Counted from the stretch's first letter, positions 34,758 to 43,040 are shown. The stretch is 64,000 nucleotides of DNA from an uncultured Christensenellaceae bacterium (GCA_910587365.1 CAJUKJ010000001.1:117808-181807), one strand, 5' to 3'. Made by a program: numbers and translations. The notes: generated from the sequence alone by a model not told the origin.

Positions 34758-35504
34758 ATGGTTAGCACAAAAGAGCAAGTTTCGACGTTTCTTTATAAAT
34801 GTGAAGAACTGAAAAAATGCAAATTCATTATGGCTACTACCAAGATTAAAGACCTTTTGAAGTGTATTGTTAACAGTCCTCAACTGTACAGGCTGTTTGA
34901 TACGGTAACGAAAGATTTTAATTATCTTGACCAGAAGTCAAAATGCCTTGTAACTGCAAACGACAGGTTTCTTAACAGAAGCTTTGTGTTGCTTCCGCAG
35001 ACGATAGGTCAAAGACTTGCATTTATTTTTTGTCTATTGGTTGAATTTGACCGTGACTCGTTAAATTTTAACGAATTTTTGCAACGGTATTTTCCCGAAG
35101 ATGGAAGTTATTTTGCAAGTTATCAGGCTTTTTGCCGCGTTGTTATTTCAAGCCTTGAAGAAATGATAAAGCAGGTTTTCAGGGAAAAAATCGAAGAAGA
35201 GAGCGAAAATGAGCCGTTAAAACTTCCTTCGGTAAATACTCAGCGGGCAAAGCTGATTTCGGCTTTAAGCATTGCTATCGAGGCGGAAAAACAATTTATT
35301 TTACAGAGTGAAATTTCCAAAGACGATAAGGAAGGCGGTTATAAAATCCTTAACGCGCTTTTAATTGCAGTAAAAGCAGGGGACGAAGAGCTTATTGACT
35401 CGCTTATCTGCGGTTATAATTATTTCGCATTATATAATAGATGTGTTAGTGAAGGTATAGCACCGTTAATTGAAACGCTTGCCGAATTTGAAGAAACTTT
35501 ATGA
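34758..35504 (+). CDS. Unrecognised 248-residue protein
   Basis: A soluble, mainly helical protein beginning MVSTKEQVSTFLYKCEELKK, with a Lys/Glu-rich centre. No membrane segment, no catalytic motif that I recognise. The SD AGGTG precedes the ATG and the stop overlaps the downstream Nudix gene by four bases, so the two are translationally coupled. Confidence 0.65.
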   Translation: MVSTKEQVSTFLYKCEELKKCKFIMATTKIKDLLKCIVNSPQLYRLFDTVTKDFNYLDQKSKCLVTANDRFLNRSFVLLPQTIGQRLAFIFCLLVEFDRDSLNFNEFLQRYFPEDGSYFASYQAFCRVVISSLEEMIKQVFREKIEEESENEPLKLPSVNTQRAKLISALSIAIEAEKQFILQSEISKDDKEGGYKILNALLIAVKAGDEELIDSLICGYNYFALYNRCVSEGIAPLIETLAEFEETL

Positions 35505-36031
35505 ATTTAGAAGAAAAGCAATTAAAATCCAAAACACTGTATCAAGGAAAAATTCTCACTTTGAAGGTAGACGAAGTCGGGTTGCCCGACGGCTCAACTT
35601 CCGTGCGCGAATATATTAAACACAGCGGCGGTGCAGCAGTTCTTTTGATTAAGAATAAAAAAGTTTTGCTTGTAAAACAGTTCAGATATGCATATGGTAA
35701 GGAAATTTACGAAATTCCCGCAGGTAAACTCAACAGCGGGGAGGAGCCTATGGTTGCTGCCGCAAGAGAGCTTGAGGAAGAAACGGGTTATAAGGCTAAA
35801 CTTGTCCATGCTTTTGACTTGTATCCTTCGCCGGGCTATACTGATGAAATTATTCATATTTATTTTGCTGAAAAATTTGTGTTTACAGGTCAGAATTTAG
35901 ACGAAGGCGAATTTTTAAACTGTGAATTTATTTTGCTTGAAAAAGTCATTAAAATGATTGAAAGCGGGGAAATCTGCGATGCGAAAACCGTTTCGGCAAT
36001 TTATAGATATCTATATCTTAATAATTTGTAG
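35501..36031 (+). CDS. nudF: Nudix hydrolase, probable ADP-ribose pyrophosphatase
   Basis: 176 residues. The Nudix box is GKLNSGEEPMVAAARELEEETGY (about residues 75-97; shown here only in outline), with the REXXEE core RELEEE intact. The preceding VLLVKQFRYAYGKEIYEIPAG is typical of ADP-ribose pyrophosphatases, which split ADP-ribose to AMP and ribose 5-phosphate. Ligand assignment rests on family resemblance. Confidence 0.9.
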   Translation: MNLEEKQLKSKTLYQGKILTLKVDEVGLPDGSTSVREYIKHSGGAAVLLIKNKKVLLVKQFRYAYGKEIYEIPAGKLNSGEEPMVAAARELEEETGYKAKLVHAFDLYPSPGYTDEIIHIYFAEKFVFTGQNLDEGEFLNCEFILLEKVIKMIESGEICDAKTVSAIYRYLYLNNL

Positions 36032-36050
36032 TTTCAAATTAAAAAAAGTT

Positions 36051-36078
36051 AAAGGGGCTGCCATTCGGCAACCCCTTT
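36051..36078. terminator. Terminator between convergent genes
   Basis: Stem AAAGGGG-TGCC with GGCA-CCCCTTT around an ATTC loop, with A/T runs on both sides. Confidence 0.8.
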
Positions 36079-36086
36079 ATTAAGGT

Positions 36087-36311
36087 TTAGTTACAACCGC
36101 ATCCGCAACTGTTGCAGTTTCCGCCTAACAAGCTTTGAAGCGTGCCGTTTTTCCACATGCTGTATACCAAAGCTATAAGTAAAGGAATGCAGCTTCCCGT
36201 AAGAACGCCCTCAAGCCCGTTGCAGTTGCTTGCGCTTGCCGCAAGGAGCAAGAGAATTAAAATCCAGAGACAGCTGTTGTTGCCGCAGCCGCACGACGAA
36301 AAAATGTTCAT
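36087..36311 (-). CDS. Small cysteine-rich membrane protein
   Basis: 74 residues: CGCG-rich start (SSCGCGNNSC), a hydrophobic stretch (LWILILLLLAASA), a second hydrophobic patch (SCIPLLIALVYSM) and a CxSCGCGC end. This is the pattern of the small 'chorion class high-cysteine' proteins annotated in gut Clostridia, thought to be spore or envelope associated. Strong SD AGGAGG. Function unknown. Confidence 0.75.
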   Translation of the reverse strand: MNIFSSCGCGNNSCLWILILLLLAASASNCNGLEGVLTGSCIPLLIALVYSMWKNGTLQSLLGGNCNSCGCGCN

Positions 36312-36439
36312 ATTATTTCCTCCTGTGAAATTGCTGCATGGCGGTATGTAAATTTGGTTTTGCCAATGCAGTTTCCGTATAATACGTATAGTAAATAATA
36401 TTAAAAAATCCGTAAAAATGTTACTATGTGTTTATTTGC

Positions 36440-36468
36440 TTGCATAAATTTATCGGCAATGTTATAAT
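36440..36468 (+). promoter_or_regulatory. Promoter for the pantothenate S component
   Basis: TTGCAT (36440-36445), 17 bases, TATAAT (36463-36468); predicted start near 36475, so the leader contains the two repeats at 36492-36543. Confidence 0.65.
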
Positions 36469-36491
36469 TATACTAATATTGAGATACTTTC

Positions 36492-36543
36492 GGCAGATAT
36501 TATCAATCTGACCGCAAAAGGCAGATATAATTAATCTGACCGC
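36492..36543 (+). promoter_or_regulatory. Two 24-bp direct repeats with internal dyad (probable operators)
   Basis: Copies at 36492-36515 and 36520-36543, differing at two bases, spaced 28 bp start to start. Each contains CAGAT..ATCTG as a small inverted repeat. They lie just downstream of the predicted start, where a bound repressor would block elongation or initiation, and before the SD CGGAGG. The regulator is not known; it may respond to pantothenate or CoA. Confidence 0.6.
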
Positions 36544-36605
36544 CATAAGTATAAATTATTTTTTATTTGCGGATACCCTAAAATAAGGGATTCGACGGAG
36601 GTTTT

Positions 36606-37232
36606 ATGGAAAAGAAAAAAAGTAATTTCTTTTCTGCAAGGAATATTTCAATTCTTGCAGTTTTACTTGCACTTGTAATTATCTTACAGGTTTTCGGGTT
36701 GGCGATTCCGATGGGCGGAACGACTTCAATGTCTTTCGTACTGGTGCCTATTGTTTTAGGCGGAATTTTATTGGGTCCTATTGCCGGTACGTTTTTGGGA
36801 TTTGTTTTCGGAGTTATTACCATTTTCGACCCAATGTCGATGACGCTTTTAAACTATGCGCCGGCAGCAACCGTGCTTACCGTTCTTTTAAAAGGAACTT
36901 GTGCGGGGCTTGGTTCTTCGGTACTGTACTTTTTCATTTCTAAAAAAAATAAATACGTTGCAGTATTTATTTCCGCGTTATCTGCGCCTATAATCAATAC
37001 GGGCATATTTATAATTGGCTGTTTCTGTATGAAAGACGCTATTTTGACGTATCTCGGCGAATTTCCTTTTAAGGAATTTATGCTTTCTGTAATTTTGGTT
37101 AACTTTGCCATTGAATTGGCAGTCAACGTAGTTTTGGCTCCTGCAATTTCGACGGTAACCAACATTGTTGAAAAGCAAATTTTAAAAAGATATCCTTCAA
37201 AAAATAATCAATTAAAAGAAGAAGAAATATAA
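36606..37232 (+). CDS. ECF transporter S component, probably for pantothenate
   Basis: 208 residues with about six hydrophobic helices. The N-terminal ISILAVLLALVIILQVFG and the loop PMGGTTSMSFVLVPIVLGGILLGP are typical of S components. It lies three bases before coaX, which uses pantothenate, so pantothenate is the likely substrate (a PanT-like role). The basis is gene neighbourhood, not a substrate-site signature. Energising ECF subunits are elsewhere in the genome. Confidence 0.82.
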   Translation: MEKKKSNFFSARNISILAVLLALVIILQVFGLAIPMGGTTSMSFVLVPIVLGGILLGPIAGTFLGFVFGVITIFDPMSMTLLNYAPAATVLTVLLKGTCAGLGSSVLYFFISKKNKYVAVFISALSAPIINTGIFIIGCFCMKDAILTYLGEFPFKEFMLSVILVNFAIELAVNVVLAPAISTVTNIVEKQILKRYPSKNNQLKEEEI

Positions 37233-37234
37233 TA

Positions 37235-38011
37235 ATGATACTTTGTATGGACGTGGGCAACACGAATATTAAATACGCAATATTCGACGGTAATAAATTA
37301 GTGCTTAGTTTCCGTGTTGCTACCGAGCATAAAAAAACTTCCGACGAGTATGGCGGACAACTTATAAGCATACTCGGAAACAATAAAATTTCGGCAAATG
37401 CAATACAAGGGGGAATAATTTCATCGGTTGTACCCCAGCTTGATTATACTCTTGAAAGAATGTGTCACACTTACCTGAAAATCAACCCTTTATTACTTGC
37501 CCCGGGAATTAAGACGGGTCTGAATTTAAAGGTTGATAATGCAAAAGAGGTTGGTGCCGACAGGGTCGTAAATAACGTTGCGGCAGTAAAAAAATACGGA
37601 GTTCCGTTGATTATTGTTGATTTCGGAACAGCGACTACTTTTAATGTTATTGACGCTAAGTCCGAATTTATCGGTGGTGTAATTGCTCCGGGAATTAAAG
37701 GGTCGTTAGACAGTCTTGTAAACGGCACCGCAAAGCTTCCGAGGGTTGAAATCGAGCGTCCGTCAAACGTAATCGGTAAAAATACCGTAACTAATATGCA
37801 GTCAGGTATAGTTTTCGGCTTTGCGGGGCTTGTAGAATATATTGTTAAAAAAATCAAACGTGAACTTAAATGCGATAACGTAACTACGGTTGCTACGGGC
37901 GGATTTTCCGAAGTAATTGCAAAGGAAGTTACCTGTATTGACCACGTGGACAAACTTCTGACCCTTGAAGGGCTTAAATACTTATATGATTTAAACAGCA
38001 CGGAGGCATAA
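37235..38011 (+). CDS. coaX: Type III pantothenate kinase
   Basis: 258 residues of the ASKHA-fold CoaX, phosphorylating pantothenate as the first step of CoA synthesis. The ATP-binding DVGNTN is at 6-11, the pantothenate and phosphate region GADRVVN and the catalytic VDFGTATTFNVI follow. It forms an operon with the S component; coaE further on (58.0 kb) performs the last CoA step. Confidence 0.95.
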   Translation: MILCMDVGNTNIKYAIFDGNKLVLSFRVATEHKKTSDEYGGQLISILGNNKISANAIQGGIISSVVPQLDYTLERMCHTYLKINPLLLAPGIKTGLNLKVDNAKEVGADRVVNNVAAVKKYGVPLIIVDFGTATTFNVIDAKSEFIGGVIAPGIKGSLDSLVNGTAKLPRVEIERPSNVIGKNTVTNMQSGIVFGFAGLVEYIVKKIKRELKCDNVTTVATGGFSEVIAKEVTCIDHVDKLLTLEGLKYLYDLNSTEA

Positions 38012-38014
38012 TAT

Positions 38015-39298
38015 ATGAAAAAGGTCGGAATTGCAATTCTCGGATTAGGCGTGGTTGGCGGAGGCACATATAAAATTCTTTCCGAACATAGAGAGTTTTA
38101 TAAAAAAATCCACGGCGTTGACATTGTGGTAGAAAGCGTTCTTGAACTTCGTAAAGAGCGCGCGCTTTCGCTTGGAATAGAAGAGCATAAAATAGCTTCT
38201 AATATAGCTGAGGTCTGTTCAAATCCCGACGTGGATATTGTCGTTGAAGTTATGGGCGGAGTAGAACCCGCAAAAACTTTCGTGCTTTCTGCGTTGAATG
38301 CGGGTAAATCGGTTGTGACCTCTAATAAAGAGCTTTTTTGTAAGTACAGTCACGAACTTGAAAATGCGGCAAAAAAGAATAATTGCGGGCTTTTTTACGA
38401 GGCAAGCTGCGTTGGCGGCGTGCCTGTTATAAGAACGCTTTTAGATAACCTGCAAGGCAATAAAATTTTGTCTATGATGGGTATTATTAACGGAACGACT
38501 AATTATATTCTGACTAAGATGTCCAATGACGGTGCTTCATATGAGGAAGTTTTAAAAGAAGCCCAAAAGCTCGGCTATGCCGAGGCCGACTCTACTGCCG
38601 ACGTGGAAGGGTATGACGCCGCATATAAGCTTTCAATTCTTTCAAGCCTATCGTTTCATACAAAAATTCCTTATACCAAAATTTACAGGGAAGGCATAAC
38701 CGGCGTGAATGCGCTCGATATCGAGTACGGTAAGCGGATGGGATACGTTCTTAAATTACTTGCAATAGGTAAAAATTCCGATAGCGGAATAGAAGTGAGG
38801 GTACACCCGACTTTTATAAAATGCGGTCATCCGCTCGCAGGGGTAAACGACAGCTTTAACGCTGTTTATATTACCGGCGACAGTGTTGAAGACGTTATGC
38901 TTTACGGCAGAGGCGCAGGCGCGCTTCCGACCGGCAGCGCAATTGTCGGCGATGTCATTTACTGTGCAACACATGACAATTTTAATTATTCTACTTTCAA
39001 AAATACTGCAAGTGCTGCTCCTTCGACAAAGTTCGTAACTAATTTTGAAAGTGCCTATTATATTCGTTTAAGTGCTAAAGACAAAGCGGGTGTTCTTTCA
39101 AAAGTGTCTGCCGTTTTGAGTAAACACGGAATCAGCGTTGCGCAGGTTGTTCAGGAAGACGATAAAAAGAGTAACGGTGTAGTTCCCATAATTTTGATAA
39201 CTCACTTAACTCACGAAAAAGACGTAAACAAAGCAGTTGATGAAATCAATTCGGGCGAACTTGCAAATGTAGATTCCGTAATAAGGGTTGTATCTTAA
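38015..39298 (+). CDS. hom: Homoserine dehydrogenase with ACT domain
   Basis: 427 residues. The N-terminal NAD(P) domain starts ILGLGVVGGGTYKIL; the catalytic domain contains NGTTNYIL and the Lys-bearing AYKLSILSSLSF; residues about 345-427 are an ACT domain (YYIRLSAKDKAGVLSKVSAVL) for threonine feedback. It makes homoserine for threonine and methionine. The SD GGAGG is well spaced. A hairpin at 39304-39326 follows. Confidence 0.95.
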   Translation: MKKVGIAILGLGVVGGGTYKILSEHREFYKKIHGVDIVVESVLELRKERALSLGIEEHKIASNIAEVCSNPDVDIVVEVMGGVEPAKTFVLSALNAGKSVVTSNKELFCKYSHELENAAKKNNCGLFYEASCVGGVPVIRTLLDNLQGNKILSMMGIINGTTNYILTKMSNDGASYEEVLKEAQKLGYAEADSTADVEGYDAAYKLSILSSLSFHTKIPYTKIYREGITGVNALDIEYGKRMGYVLKLLAIGKNSDSGIEVRVHPTFIKCGHPLAGVNDSFNAVYITGDSVEDVMLYGRGAGALPTGSAIVGDVIYCATHDNFNYSTFKNTASAAPSTKFVTNFESAYYIRLSAKDKAGVLSKVSAVLSKHGISVAQVVQEDDKKSNGVVPIILITHLTHEKDVNKAVDEINSGELANVDSVIRVVS

Positions 39299-39303
39299 TT
39301 CTG

Positions 39304-39326
39304 ACGGCAGAGGTTAACTCTGCCGT
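39304..39326 (+). other. Perfect hairpin between hom and the ATP-grasp gene
   Basis: Stem ACGGCAGAG/CTCTGCCGT with loop GTTAA, ending eight bases before the next ATG. The 3' flank AATTAATT is not U-rich, so it may be a weak terminator or a leader hairpin that replaces the SD of the next gene. Confidence 0.7.
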
Positions 39327-39334
39327 AATTAATT

Positions 39335-40195
39335 ATGAAAAATATTATTGTTGTAAATGCATATATAAAAAATGCTTCGCAGATAATGCAAGCCGAACGC
39401 ATCTCCGAAGAAATGCGCAAGCTTGGCAATCAATGCGAAATTGTCAAAAACATTAACCTTGCTGAAATAAAAGACGGTAAAACGGTAGCTGACAAAGTTG
39501 ACTGCTGCGTTTTTCTTGATAAGGATAAGGCAGCGGCAAGACTTTTTGAAAAATGCGGAATTAAGCTATTCAACAGTGCAAATGCTATTGAGATGTGCGA
39601 CAATAAAATGCTTACGCACATTGCACTTGCAAACTGCGGGATTAATATGCCTGACACGGTGTATTCTCCGTTGTGTTATTATAAAGATGCTGAAATTTCC
39701 GACGAGTTTTTAAATGGAGTTGTGCAAAAACTCGGATTTCCTTTGGTTGCAAAAAAATGCTTCGGTTCGCTTGGTTCAGGAGTTTATTTAATTCACGATA
39801 AAATAGAGTTGCGAACATTTGAAGAAAATAATAAACTTTGCGAACATTTCTTTCAGAAGCTCATAGGCAGGGGCGGAGAGGATATCCGTGTAATTGTTAT
39901 CGGCGGAAAATTTGTGTGTGCTATGAAACGGATAAACGATTTTGACTTCCGTTCAAACGTCGGGCTTGGCGGACGGGGCGAGAAGTACGAGGCTGACGAA
40001 AACCTTATAAACCTCTGTGAAAAGGTTTCCGAAATTTTAAATCTCGATTATTGCGGTATTGACGTTCTGACTGACGAAGCAGGTAATAGATATATTTGTG
40101 AAGTTAATTCAAACGCTTTTTTTGCAGAAGCGGAGCGTGTCTGCGGGGTTAATATTGCAAAGAAATACGCCGAGTTCATTACAAAGGGTACTTAA
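39335..40195 (+). CDS. RimK-family ATP-grasp ligase
   Basis: 286 residues with an ATP-grasp core: FPLVAKKCFGSLGSGVYLI (ATP-binding Lys), IGRGGEDIRVIVIGGKFVCAMKR and the metal-binding region CEVNSNAFF at the C terminus. RimK-type enzymes ligate glutamate or other amino acids to a carboxylate of a protein or small molecule. The acceptor cannot be deduced. There is no SD; the hom hairpin sits where it should be. Confidence 0.85.
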   Translation: MKNIIVVNAYIKNASQIMQAERISEEMRKLGNQCEIVKNINLAEIKDGKTVADKVDCCVFLDKDKAAARLFEKCGIKLFNSANAIEMCDNKMLTHIALANCGINMPDTVYSPLCYYKDAEISDEFLNGVVQKLGFPLVAKKCFGSLGSGVYLIHDKIELRTFEENNKLCEHFFQKLIGRGGEDIRVIVIGGKFVCAMKRINDFDFRSNVGLGGRGEKYEADENLINLCEKVSEILNLDYCGIDVLTDEAGNRYICEVNSNAFFAEAERVCGVNIAKKYAEFITKGT

Positions 40196-40305
40196 AAATA
40201 GGTAAACCTCAAAATTTTGTAATAAGAGATAACAGAACGATAATTTTATGTATAGTATTCAAAGATAAAAACAGAAACACTGCATTTATATATTTGACGA
40301 AAAAG

Positions 40306-40340
40306 GGGTCCACCGATATTTAATCAGGGACCCATTTTTT
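40306..40340 (+). terminator. Terminator after the ATP-grasp gene
   Basis: Stem GGGTCC/GGACCC (40306-40311 and 40328-40333) with flanking A and T runs (AAAA before, TTTTTT after). Confidence 0.7.
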
Positions 40341-40395
40341 ATGATGTGCCAAATAAGGGCGTAAGTCATCGCTTTTAGATTTTCTTGAAAATACA

Positions 40396-41114
40396 TTAGT
40401 TTTCTTCGTGTACCCATTCGCCGAATATAACGGAAACTTCGTTGTCAAAGTCTTCAAGCTGAACCGAAGAAACACCCTTAATATCAGAATTATTGTTAGT
40501 TAAGTATGCAGCAAAGTTCAAAGAGTATCTGTTACCCGTATCCGTATAAACTAAATTTACAAGAACGCTAACCCAAATACCAACTTCATTGCCGTCGTCA
40601 TCTTTTTCTGAACTGTAACCAGCGCGGCAATAGAATTCTTTACCTTCCTCGCCGTACGTTCTGTAAATTCCGTCTTCACGTTCGGTAAATAAGGGTTGCC
40701 TTTGAATAGATTGAAAGCATCTTGAATTTTTTGGTCTATATTTTCATTATTTGCCGCGCGTTGGCAGAGTAAGGTTTTAAGCGTATTCGAGTCCTTGCTT
40801 GCAAGTGCTTTTATTATTTGCGCTGAAAGAACGCCGCATTCCCTGTCGTAAGGCGATGACCAGTCGCAACTGACGTATATTCTTTTATTTTCTTCTTTGT
40901 CGGTTTCGGTTATGCCGTATTGCGTAACACCCTTAATGCGTTCGTCTGTAATATACTTGTCCTTAAACCAAAATCGGTATTTTCTACCCGTATCGGTTGT
41001 TATATAAATATCATTATGATAGTCGTATGCGGTTATCGTACCGTAGTTAGTGGAATAACCTTCGCCTAAAATGTCTTTCGAAATTTTGTTAGACTGAATT
41101 TTGCCTCCCCTCAA
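40396..41114 (-). pseudogene. DUF5104-like gene broken by a frameshift and N-terminally truncated
   Basis: The 41114-40557 frame reads as a real protein until IDQKIQDAFNLFKGNPY, then turns into unrelated residues (KVKNSIAALVTVQ) and stops. Moving to the next frame at CAACCCTTATT restores a sensible continuation (LFTEREDGIYRTYGEEGKE ... VSVIFGEWVHEEN) ending in TAA at 40396. DUF5104 proteins are lipoprotein-like; here the signal peptide is missing because the upstream end runs into a 91-bp repeat at 41101. No slippery site explains it, so a mutation or a sequencing error is likely. Confidence 0.7.
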
Positions 41115-41374
41115 ATCCTCTATACTCAGGTAAAAATAAACAGCGGACTATAAAATTAGTCTGCTGTTTATGGCGCAGAGAAGAGGATTTGCGCCTTGGG
41201 CGGCGCGCACGGTTGACAGCAAAAGTCAATTGCTGTCAAGTCTGCGGTGGAGTCCGCAGACCTGCGACAAAACAAGTTTTGTCTTGCCTCCCCTCAAATC
41301 CTCTATACTCAGGCAAAAATAAACAGCGGACTATAAAATTAGTCCGCTATTTATGGCGCAGAGAAGAGGATTTG
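41101..41374. repeat. 183-bp tandem-like duplication derived from the tRNA-Ser 3' end
   Basis: Bases 41101-41191 recur at 41284-41374 with three differences. Each copy holds a terminator-like inverted repeat (AAACAGCGGACTA/TAGTCTGCTGTTTA, 41142-41169 region) and the last 21 bases of the tRNA-Ser (reverse strand, with CCA). Between the copies, 41191-41283, lie four back-to-back hairpins. Each copy also has CAAATCCTCT facing AGAGGATTTG. The left edge truncates the DUF5104-like gene. Confidence 0.8.
41191..41283. other. Array of four consecutive hairpins
   Basis: Perfect stems in a row: GCGCC/GGCGC (41191-41206), TTGACAGCAA/TTGCTGTCAA (41213-41239), GTCTGCGG/CCGCAGAC (41240-41261) and GACAAAAC/GTTTTGTC (41266-41283). 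No ORF. The spacing and perfect stems mean that the DNA is selected for structure in RNA or single-stranded form. Confidence 0.75.
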
Positions 41375-41442
41375 AACCTCCGGTACCTTTTGGGTACACA
41401 CGATTTCCAATCGTGCGCCTTAAACCGCTCAGCCATCTCTGC
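41354..41442 (-). tRNA. tRNA-Ser (GGA)
   Basis: An 89-base class II tRNA with acceptor GCAGAGA/TCTCTGC, anticodon loop TTGGAAA (GGA), a long variable arm, G73 and encoded CCA. Its 3' 21 bases are copied at 41171-41191. Confidence 0.96.
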
Positions 41443-41456
41443 ATCAAGCAAGTAAT

Positions 41457-41485
41457 ATAATATAAAATTTACAAAAAAAAATCAA
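41457..41485 (-). promoter_or_regulatory. Promoter for tRNA-Ser
   Basis: On the minus strand TTGATT, 17 bases, TATTAT, ending about 15 bases before the tRNA. Its -35 lies ten bases from that of the divergent TetR promoter (41495). Confidence 0.7.
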
Positions 41486-41494
41486 GCGATTTTA

Positions 41495-41523
41495 TTGACA
41501 GTTTTATATTTATATGATAAAAT
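41495..41523 (+). promoter_or_regulatory. Promoter for the TetR/ABC export operon
   Basis: TTGACA (41495-41500), 17 bases, TAAAAT (41518-41523). Predicted start near 41530, inside the palindrome at 41531-41552. Confidence 0.8.
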
Positions 41524-41530
41524 ATCAATT

Positions 41531-41552
41531 GTTATTAATAACTATCGTTATT
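41531..41552 (+). promoter_or_regulatory. Candidate TetR operator
   Basis: GTTATTAATAAC (41531-41542) is a perfect 12-bp palindrome, and AATAAC..GTTATT (41537-41552) overlaps it. It covers the predicted start of the tetR mRNA, consistent with self-repression. Confidence 0.55.
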
Positions 41553-41555
41553 GTT

Positions 41556-41565
41556 GGGGGGGGGG
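41556..41565 (+). repeat. G10 homopolymer at the tetR ribosome-binding site
   Basis: Ten consecutive G residues end three bases before the ATG at 41568, in the SD position. Length changes would alter SD strength and spacing. Confidence 0.7.
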
Positions 41566-41567
41566 AA

Positions 41568-42146
41568 ATGCCTGCAAAGAAACAAATTACAAGAGAGACG
41601 TTGCTTAAAGCCGCCGTAGATATAATCAGAAAGGGGGGGGTAGACGCACTGAATATGCGCTCGCTTGCAAATGAGTGCCACTGTTCAACCCAGCCTATTT
41701 ATTTGTCTTTTAGCGGAACCGAAGAGTTAAAAACCGAAGTTATTAAAAAAATAAATTCTATATTTAAAAAATTTATTGACGATGAAATATCGTCAAATAG
41801 TTATCCTAAATATAAAGCGGTAGGTATGGGGTATATACGATTCGCAAAGGAAGAAAAAGAGCTTTTCAGATATCTTATGATGCGCAACCGAACGAGGGAA
41901 AACGACTGGGAAGCTGAGAGCTTTAATAAGTCGACCTATATTTTAATGCAAAATTACGGCTTGTATAAGGACAATGCGCAAAAGCTTCATGCCGAAATGT
42001 GGATATTCGTTCACGGCATTGCAACGATGTTGGCAACGGGGTACTTGGATTGGGATTGGCAAACAGTAAGCTTGATGGTAACAGACGTTTTTAACGGCTT
42101 AACCTTAAATAAATTAAACGGAGCAAAAAATGATATTACAGATTGA
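41568..42146 (+). CDS. TetR/AcrR family regulator
   Basis: 192 residues. The HTH at about 7-55 includes ETLLKAAVDIIRKGGVDALNMRSLANEC and STQPIYLSF. A G8 run lies at 41633-41640, inside the HTH codons, and slippage of one base would truncate the protein. The remaining C-terminal domain matches the type found with ABC exporters. It overlaps the ABC ATPase start by 17 bases and thus leads that operon. Frame continues upstream, but MPAKKQ at 41568 is the natural start. Confidence 0.9.
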   Translation: MPAKKQITRETLLKAAVDIIRKGGVDALNMRSLANECHCSTQPIYLSFSGTEELKTEVIKKINSIFKKFIDDEISSNSYPKYKAVGMGYIRFAKEEKELFRYLMMRNRTRENDWEAESFNKSTYILMQNYGLYKDNAQKLHAEMWIFVHGIATMLATGYLDWDWQTVSLMVTDVFNGLTLNKLNGAKNDITD

Positions 42147-43038
42147 CAACCTTAAAAAAGCATTCAAAGACGTTAAAGCGGTAGACGATATTTCATTCAA
42201 AGTAAAGGCGGGAGAGCTTTTTTCGTTTCTCGGTATGAACGGCGCAGGAAAGTCTACAACCATTAATATAATATGCGGTGTATTGAAGAAGGATAGCGGC
42301 AAAGTAAAGGTTTGCGGATATGATATGGATGCAACCGCAGACAAAATTAAAGGGAATATAGGCATTGTATTTCAAAATTCGGTTCTTGATAAAAAATTGT
42401 CTGTTTACGAAAATCTTATATACCGTGCAAATCTTTACGGGATTTTCGGTAACGAATTTAAGTCACGGCTTGAAGAAATGCTTGAACTATTGGATTTTAA
42501 AGATTATTTAAAGCGTCCTGTCGGTAAACTTTCGGGCGGACAAAAGCGGAGAATTGACATTGCAAGGGCATTATTTCATAAACCGCAGTTGCTCATCTTA
42601 GACGAGCCGACTACGGGGCTTGACCCCAAAACGAGAATTACGGTCTGGAACGTAGTCGACAAACTAAGAAAGGAAAGCGGGCTTACAGTTTTTCTTACAA
42701 CGCACTATATGGAAGAGGCCGCCGACTCCGATTACGTTGTAATTATCGATTCCGGTAAAATCGCGGCGGAAGGGACGCCGCACGAGCTGAAAAATATTTA
42801 TGCAAGCGATTTTATTAAATTTTATAACCAACGCGAGCAGGCTGAAAAATACTTTGCTACTCTTGGTTATAAGGTTAAATGCGAACGGGATTTTACCGAG
42901 ATTGAATTGAAAAGTACTTCTGAAGTTTCTGCATTTTTCAAACAAAAACCCGACCTCTTCGACGACTTCGAGGTTTTAAAGGGCAATATGGACAACGTGT
43001 TTTTAAAAGTTACGGGCAAGAATTTGCAAGGAGTTTAA
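42130..43038 (+). CDS. ABC-2 type exporter ATPase
   Basis: 302 residues with a single ATPase domain: Walker A LGMNGAGKSTT at about 36-46, signature LSGGQKRRI, Walker B LLILDEPTTGLDP and a C-terminal extension as in DrrA/NatA proteins. It drives the permease encoded three bases downstream. Substrate (drug, lantibiotic, sodium or lipid) is not known. GGAG precedes the ATG. Confidence 0.95.
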   Translation: MILQIDNLKKAFKDVKAVDDISFKVKAGELFSFLGMNGAGKSTTINIICGVLKKDSGKVKVCGYDMDATADKIKGNIGIVFQNSVLDKKLSVYENLIYRANLYGIFGNEFKSRLEEMLELLDFKDYLKRPVGKLSGGQKRRIDIARALFHKPQLLILDEPTTGLDPKTRITVWNVVDKLRKESGLTVFLTTHYMEEAADSDYVVIIDSGKIAAEGTPHELKNIYASDFIKFYNQREQAEKYFATLGYKVKCERDFTEIELKSTSEVSAFFKQKPDLFDDFEVLKGNMDNVFLKVTGKNLQGV

Positions 43039-43040
43039 GT

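Noticed and set aside
36312..36605. A riboswitch (for example a vitamin-sensing leader) upstream of the S component
   Set aside because: I could not match the leader to a known riboswitch core; the repeats look more like protein operators.
41101..41374. CRISPR array
   Set aside because: Only two repeats of 91 bases with a 92-base hairpin spacer; no cas genes and no repeated spacers in the window.
41189..41455. An 88-codon frame over the hairpin array and tRNA-Ser
   Set aside because: It is made of tRNA and repeat DNA read on the opposite strand; no SD or protein-like conservation.
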